Positions 15,961 through 18,172 of a stretch of DNA of 18,172 nt are shown here, piece after piece (the stretch's first letter is position 1; every line of letters begins with the position of its first letter). A program made the translations under genes and the position numbers. Origin of the DNA: Pseudomonadota bacterium (GTDB lineage: Bacteria > Pseudomonadota > Alphaproteobacteria > Rhizobiales > Xanthobacteraceae); the NCBI GenBank assembly GCA_023435725.1, contig JAEYRD010000089.1, positions 1 through 18,172 of the forward strand, written 5' to 3'. The notes under the pieces were generated by a model. It was not told the origin of the DNA. It ran no database searches and saw only the letters and a list, made by a program, of their open reading frames with translations.

Positions 15961-16153
15961 GCGTCGCCTCCGCGACTGCCTTGCGCAGGCATTCCCGGCA
16001 CAAACAATCCTCGCCTTCGACTGGCATCGGCAGCCGCGCCGTTTCCTCCGCGCACCAGCAGGTGCCCGAGAGGTCGCAGCCGAACTCGGTGCCGCAGCGG
16101 GAACAGGCGAGGCGGCGCGATTCCGGCAATGAAGAGTCTTTCGGATTTGTCAT
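15935..16153 (-). CDS. Cysteine-rich CWC-type small protein
   Basis: A 72-aa protein with eight cysteines at 17, 20, 26, 32, 34, 50, 52 and 55. The order CSRCGTEFGC ... CWC ... CLCRECL matches the cysteine-rich CWC family (CxxCGxxFxC then CWC), thought to be a small zinc-binding protein of unknown role. The ATG at 16153 starts the family domain; a ribosome site is not obvious. Residues 66-72 (SPDGAQA), part of the Arg65 codon and the stop codon lie in the palindromic repeat, so the C-terminus is repeat-derived and likely dispensable. It is divergent from the DUF1800 gene. Confidence 0.82.
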   Translation of the reverse strand: MTNPKDSSLPESRRLACSRCGTEFGCDLSGTCWCAEETARLPMPVEGEDCLCRECLRKAVAEATRSPDGAQA

Positions 16154-16180
16154 GATTTACGCAAAGGCTTCGCCCTCATT

Positions 16181-16214
16181 TTCATGTCGGGTTCATCTGT
16201 CGCTGCGCTATATT
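16181..16214 (+). promoter_or_regulatory. Candidate promoter region with tandem TTCAT boxes
   Basis: TTCAT at 16181-16185 and again at 16192-16196 are spaced by 11 bp, one helical turn, as in sites of OmpR-type response regulators. A good -10 (TATATT, 16209-16214) follows, with no -35 of the usual kind at 17 nt. This may mean an activator-dependent promoter for DUF1800/DUF1501. Tentative. Confidence 0.3.
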
Positions 16215-16267
16215 ACGCGTCGCGCATGGACTCGCAAAGCGGTTGGCAACGCGCGAAGGACAAATCG

Positions 16268-17827
16268 ATGGCCCGCGATTCGCAAGCCGCCCTCGTTGCG
16301 CTCAACCGTTTCGGCTTCGGGGCCCGTGGCGGCGCATCCGGCGATTTCATCAACGCAGCGTCGGATCCGCGCGGTTTCGTGAAGGCGGAACTGGCCCGGC
16401 CCAACGGGGTGCTGCTGGAGGCGCCGGGCCTGCAGTCGACGCCGCAGCTCGCGCAGGCCGTGTTCGCCTATCAGGACCAGGTCAAGCAGGCGCGCGAGGC
16501 AGCGAAGACCGCCGCGCCGGCCGAAGCCCCGCAACAGCAGGGGCCAGCCGATCAGAAGCCAGCGGTGCGCCGCAATCTCTCGCTGAATGCGGCTGCGACC
16601 GAGATCGCCGGCCAGATGGTCGAGCCGAAGCCGACGGAGACTGCAGCGAAGCCCGAGACCATGCAGCCGAACATGGCCGCGCAGCCTGCCGCAAAACCTG
16701 CGCCGCAGCCGCTCAACGTCATCCAGAAAACCTTTCGCGCCGAGGCGCTGGCGCGGCTGCAGCGCGCGACGCTGGTCGAGTGCGGCTTCACCGAGCGGCT
16801 CGTCGTATTCTGGTCCAACCATTTCTGCATCTCCGCGACCAAGGGCGAGCTGGCGCGGATGTGGGCCGGCGCGTTCGAGCGCGAGGCGATCAGGCCGCAT
16901 GTGCTCGGGCGCTTCGCCGACATGCTCAGGTCCGTCGAGCAGCATCCGGCGATGCTGTTCTTTCTCGACAACCAGCAATCGCTCGGCCCGGATTCGCGCG
17001 CAGGGCAGAACCGCAAGCGCGGGCTGAACGAGAATCTCGCGCGCGAGATCATGGAGCTGCATACGCTCGGCGTCGGCGGCGGCTATACGCAGGAGGACGT
17101 CACCTCGCTCGCGCGCATCATCACCGGCTGGACCTTTGCCGGCCGCCAAGGGCAGCTCGGCACCCCAGGCTCCTTCGCATTCAACACCAACGCGCACCAA
17201 CCCGGGCCGCAGGTGCTGCTCGGCAAGACCTACGAGGCGACGGGCCTTGCGCAGGGCGAGGCTGCGCTCGCCGACATCGCGCGCCATCCGTCGACCGCGA
17301 AGTTCATCGCCACCAAATTGGCCCGCCACTTCGTCGCCGACGATCCGCCGCCGGCGCTTGTGGCGCGGTTGCGCGACGTCTTCGTCAAGACCGACGGTGA
17401 CCTCAAGGCGATGGCGGTTGCGCTCGTCGATTCCGACGAGGCCTGGAAGGCGCCGCTGACCAAGATGCGCTCGCCTTACGACTTCGTGGTCGCAAGCGGC
17501 CGGCTGCTCGCGCGCGTGCCGGAGGATCCCGGCGCCTATCTGAACAGTCTCAACCTGCTGGGACAGCCGCTGTGGTCGCCGGCCGGCCCCAATGGCTTTC
17601 CCGATACCAGCGCGGCCTGGGCTGCGCCGGAAGGCATCAAGCTCCGGCTCGACATCGCATCGCAAATGGGCGCGCGGCTCGGCAACAACATCGACCCGCT
17701 CGACCTCCTGGAATTCGCGGCGGCGGATGCCGCCTCGATCGAAACGCGGCGAACGATCGAGCGAGCGGAGTCGCGTCAGCAGGCGCTGGCACTGCTGTTG
17801 ATGTCGCCGGAAATGCAGAGGAGGTGA
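16268..17827 (+). CDS. DUF1800 family protein
   Basis: A 519-aa DUF1800 protein, of unknown biochemical role and usually encoded next to DUF1501. It begins ALVALNRFGFGARGG, the typical start. The domain then resumes after a linker of about 75 aa (residues 73-148) rich in Ala, Pro, Gln and Lys. Conserved pieces are FWSNHF at 181-186, LNENLAREIMELHTLGVG at 253-270, YTQEDV at 273-278, ARIITGW at 282-288 and HPSTAKFIATKLARHFV at 340-356. The ATG at 16268 has AAGGA 7 nt upstream; an open frame from 16184 adds 28 residues without a signal peptide. No export signal is seen. Its TGA overlaps the DUF1501 start (ATGATG). Confidence 0.93.
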   Translation: MARDSQAALVALNRFGFGARGGASGDFINAASDPRGFVKAELARPNGVLLEAPGLQSTPQLAQAVFAYQDQVKQAREAAKTAAPAEAPQQQGPADQKPAVRRNLSLNAAATEIAGQMVEPKPTETAAKPETMQPNMAAQPAAKPAPQPLNVIQKTFRAEALARLQRATLVECGFTERLVVFWSNHFCISATKGELARMWAGAFEREAIRPHVLGRFADMLRSVEQHPAMLFFLDNQQSLGPDSRAGQNRKRGLNENLAREIMELHTLGVGGGYTQEDVTSLARIITGWTFAGRQGQLGTPGSFAFNTNAHQPGPQVLLGKTYEATGLAQGEAALADIARHPSTAKFIATKLARHFVADDPPPALVARLRDVFVKTDGDLKAMAVALVDSDEAWKAPLTKMRSPYDFVVASGRLLARVPEDPGAYLNSLNLLGQPLWSPAGPNGFPDTSAAWAAPEGIKLRLDIASQMGARLGNNIDPLDLLEFAAADAASIETRRTIERAESRQQALALLLMSPEMQRR

Positions 17828-18172
17828 TGATGTTGGATTGCGTCGAGAACCGGCTCCTCACCTCGCGTCGCGGCCTGCTGCTCGGCGGCGCCTCCTTCGC
17901 GGCCTGGGCCTATTTGCCGAAATTCGTCCGCGCGGCCGACGGGCGCGATCCCAGGCTGATCGTGGTGATCCTGCGCGGCGCGCTCGATGGCCTCGCGACG
18001 GTCGCGCCGATCGGAGACCCTGACTATGCCGGCCTGCATGGCTCGATCGCGCTCACGGCCGACGGCGCGCATCCCGCGATCATGCTCGATCCCTTCTTCG
18101 CGCTGCATCCGGCGATGCCCGAGTTCGCGCGCATGTATCGCGACAGGCATGCCGCGGTGATTCACGCGGTCG
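17827..18172 (+). CDS. DUF1501 family protein, Tat signal, cut by window end
   Basis: The first 115 residues of a DUF1501 protein; the rest lies beyond the window. A twin-arginine signal is clear (TSRRGLLLGGASFAAWAYL, Arg14-Arg15, ending about RAADG), so it is exported folded. The mature start RLIVVILRGALDGLATVAPI followed by GDPDY, and LDPFFALHPAMPEF further on, are the DUF1501 hallmarks. The family is related to the alkaline phosphatase/sulfatase superfamily by fold as I recall, and has no established substrate. The ATG at 17827 overlaps the DUF1800 stop; AGGAGG 3 nt before it could serve as ribosome site for the second ATG at 17830. Coupled with DUF1800. Confidence 0.92.
   Translation, partial: MMLDCVENRLLTSRRGLLLGGASFAAWAYLPKFVRAADGRDPRLIVVILRGALDGLATVAPIGDPDYAGLHGSIALTADGAHPAIMLDPFFALHPAMPEFARMYRDRHAAVIHAV

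Noticed and set aside
16184..16267. Upstream start for DUF1800
   Set aside because: Would overlap the promoter-like region; the ATG at 16268 has AAGGA at good spacing and begins the family domain.
16208..17665. 485-aa open frame on the minus strand opposite DUF1800
   Set aside because: Arg/Gly/Leu-rich composition of a GC-skewed shadow frame; the plus strand has clear DUF1800 motifs.

Overview
The window looks like chromosomal DNA of an alphaproteobacterium, most likely Bradyrhizobium or a close relative (Rhodopseudomonas/Nitrobacter group). This rests on the high GC, the UvrB with long N- and C-terminal extensions, the gene families present (DUF4282, NTF2-like pairs, cysteine-rich CWC, LigE-like GST, DUF1800/DUF1501) and several intergenic palindromic repeats that resemble ones I recall from Bradyrhizobium genomes. 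The assignment is inference; there is no rRNA or other marker. No tRNA, rRNA, CRISPR array, transposase or phage gene was seen.

Layout. 1-2.0 kb: a palindromic repeat, a small DUF4282 membrane protein (-), two tandem, translationally overlapping MaoC-type hot-dog proteins (+), and two convergent single-span membrane peptides of 48 and 45 aa. 2.0-4.3 kb: two repeats, a soluble helical 141-aa protein with a clear intrinsic terminator (-), and a 302-aa exported protein, possibly an outer-membrane beta-barrel (-). 4.3-6.5 kb: two paralogous NTF2/SnoaL-like proteins either side of an 88-aa membrane protein (all -), then a 142-aa membrane protein (+) whose last codons and stop lie in a repeat. 6.5-10.1 kb: uvrB (-), preceded on the same strand by a 76-aa zinc-ribbon protein and a 74-aa unknown protein, with a perfect CRP-type palindrome upstream of the run. 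10.2-12.4 kb: a GcvA-type LysR regulator (-) divergent from a TauE/SafE permease and an overlapping 76-aa protein (+). 12.4-14.1 kb: a coupled pair (-) of a Tat-exported metallo-beta-lactamase-fold protein and a Sco1/SenC protein. 14.3-15.9 kb: two GST-fold proteins (+), YfcG-like and LigE-like, separated by a repeat. 15.9-18.2 kb: a cysteine-rich CWC protein (-), then DUF1800 and the start of a Tat-exported DUF1501 (+), cut by the window end.

Most of this is ordinary core or accessory chromosome. The less explained layer is the density of palindromic repeats: seven elements of about 70-135 bp in 18 kb, two of which supply the 3' end of a reading frame and one of which forms nearly the whole leader of a gene. 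Other points worth a second look are the coupled periplasmic MBL-Sco pair, the DUF1800/DUF1501 pair in which only one partner has an export signal, the TGTGA-N6-TCACA site ahead of the uvrB run, and the alternative hairpins in the uvrB leader. I did not see convincing evidence for an entirely new multi-gene system.
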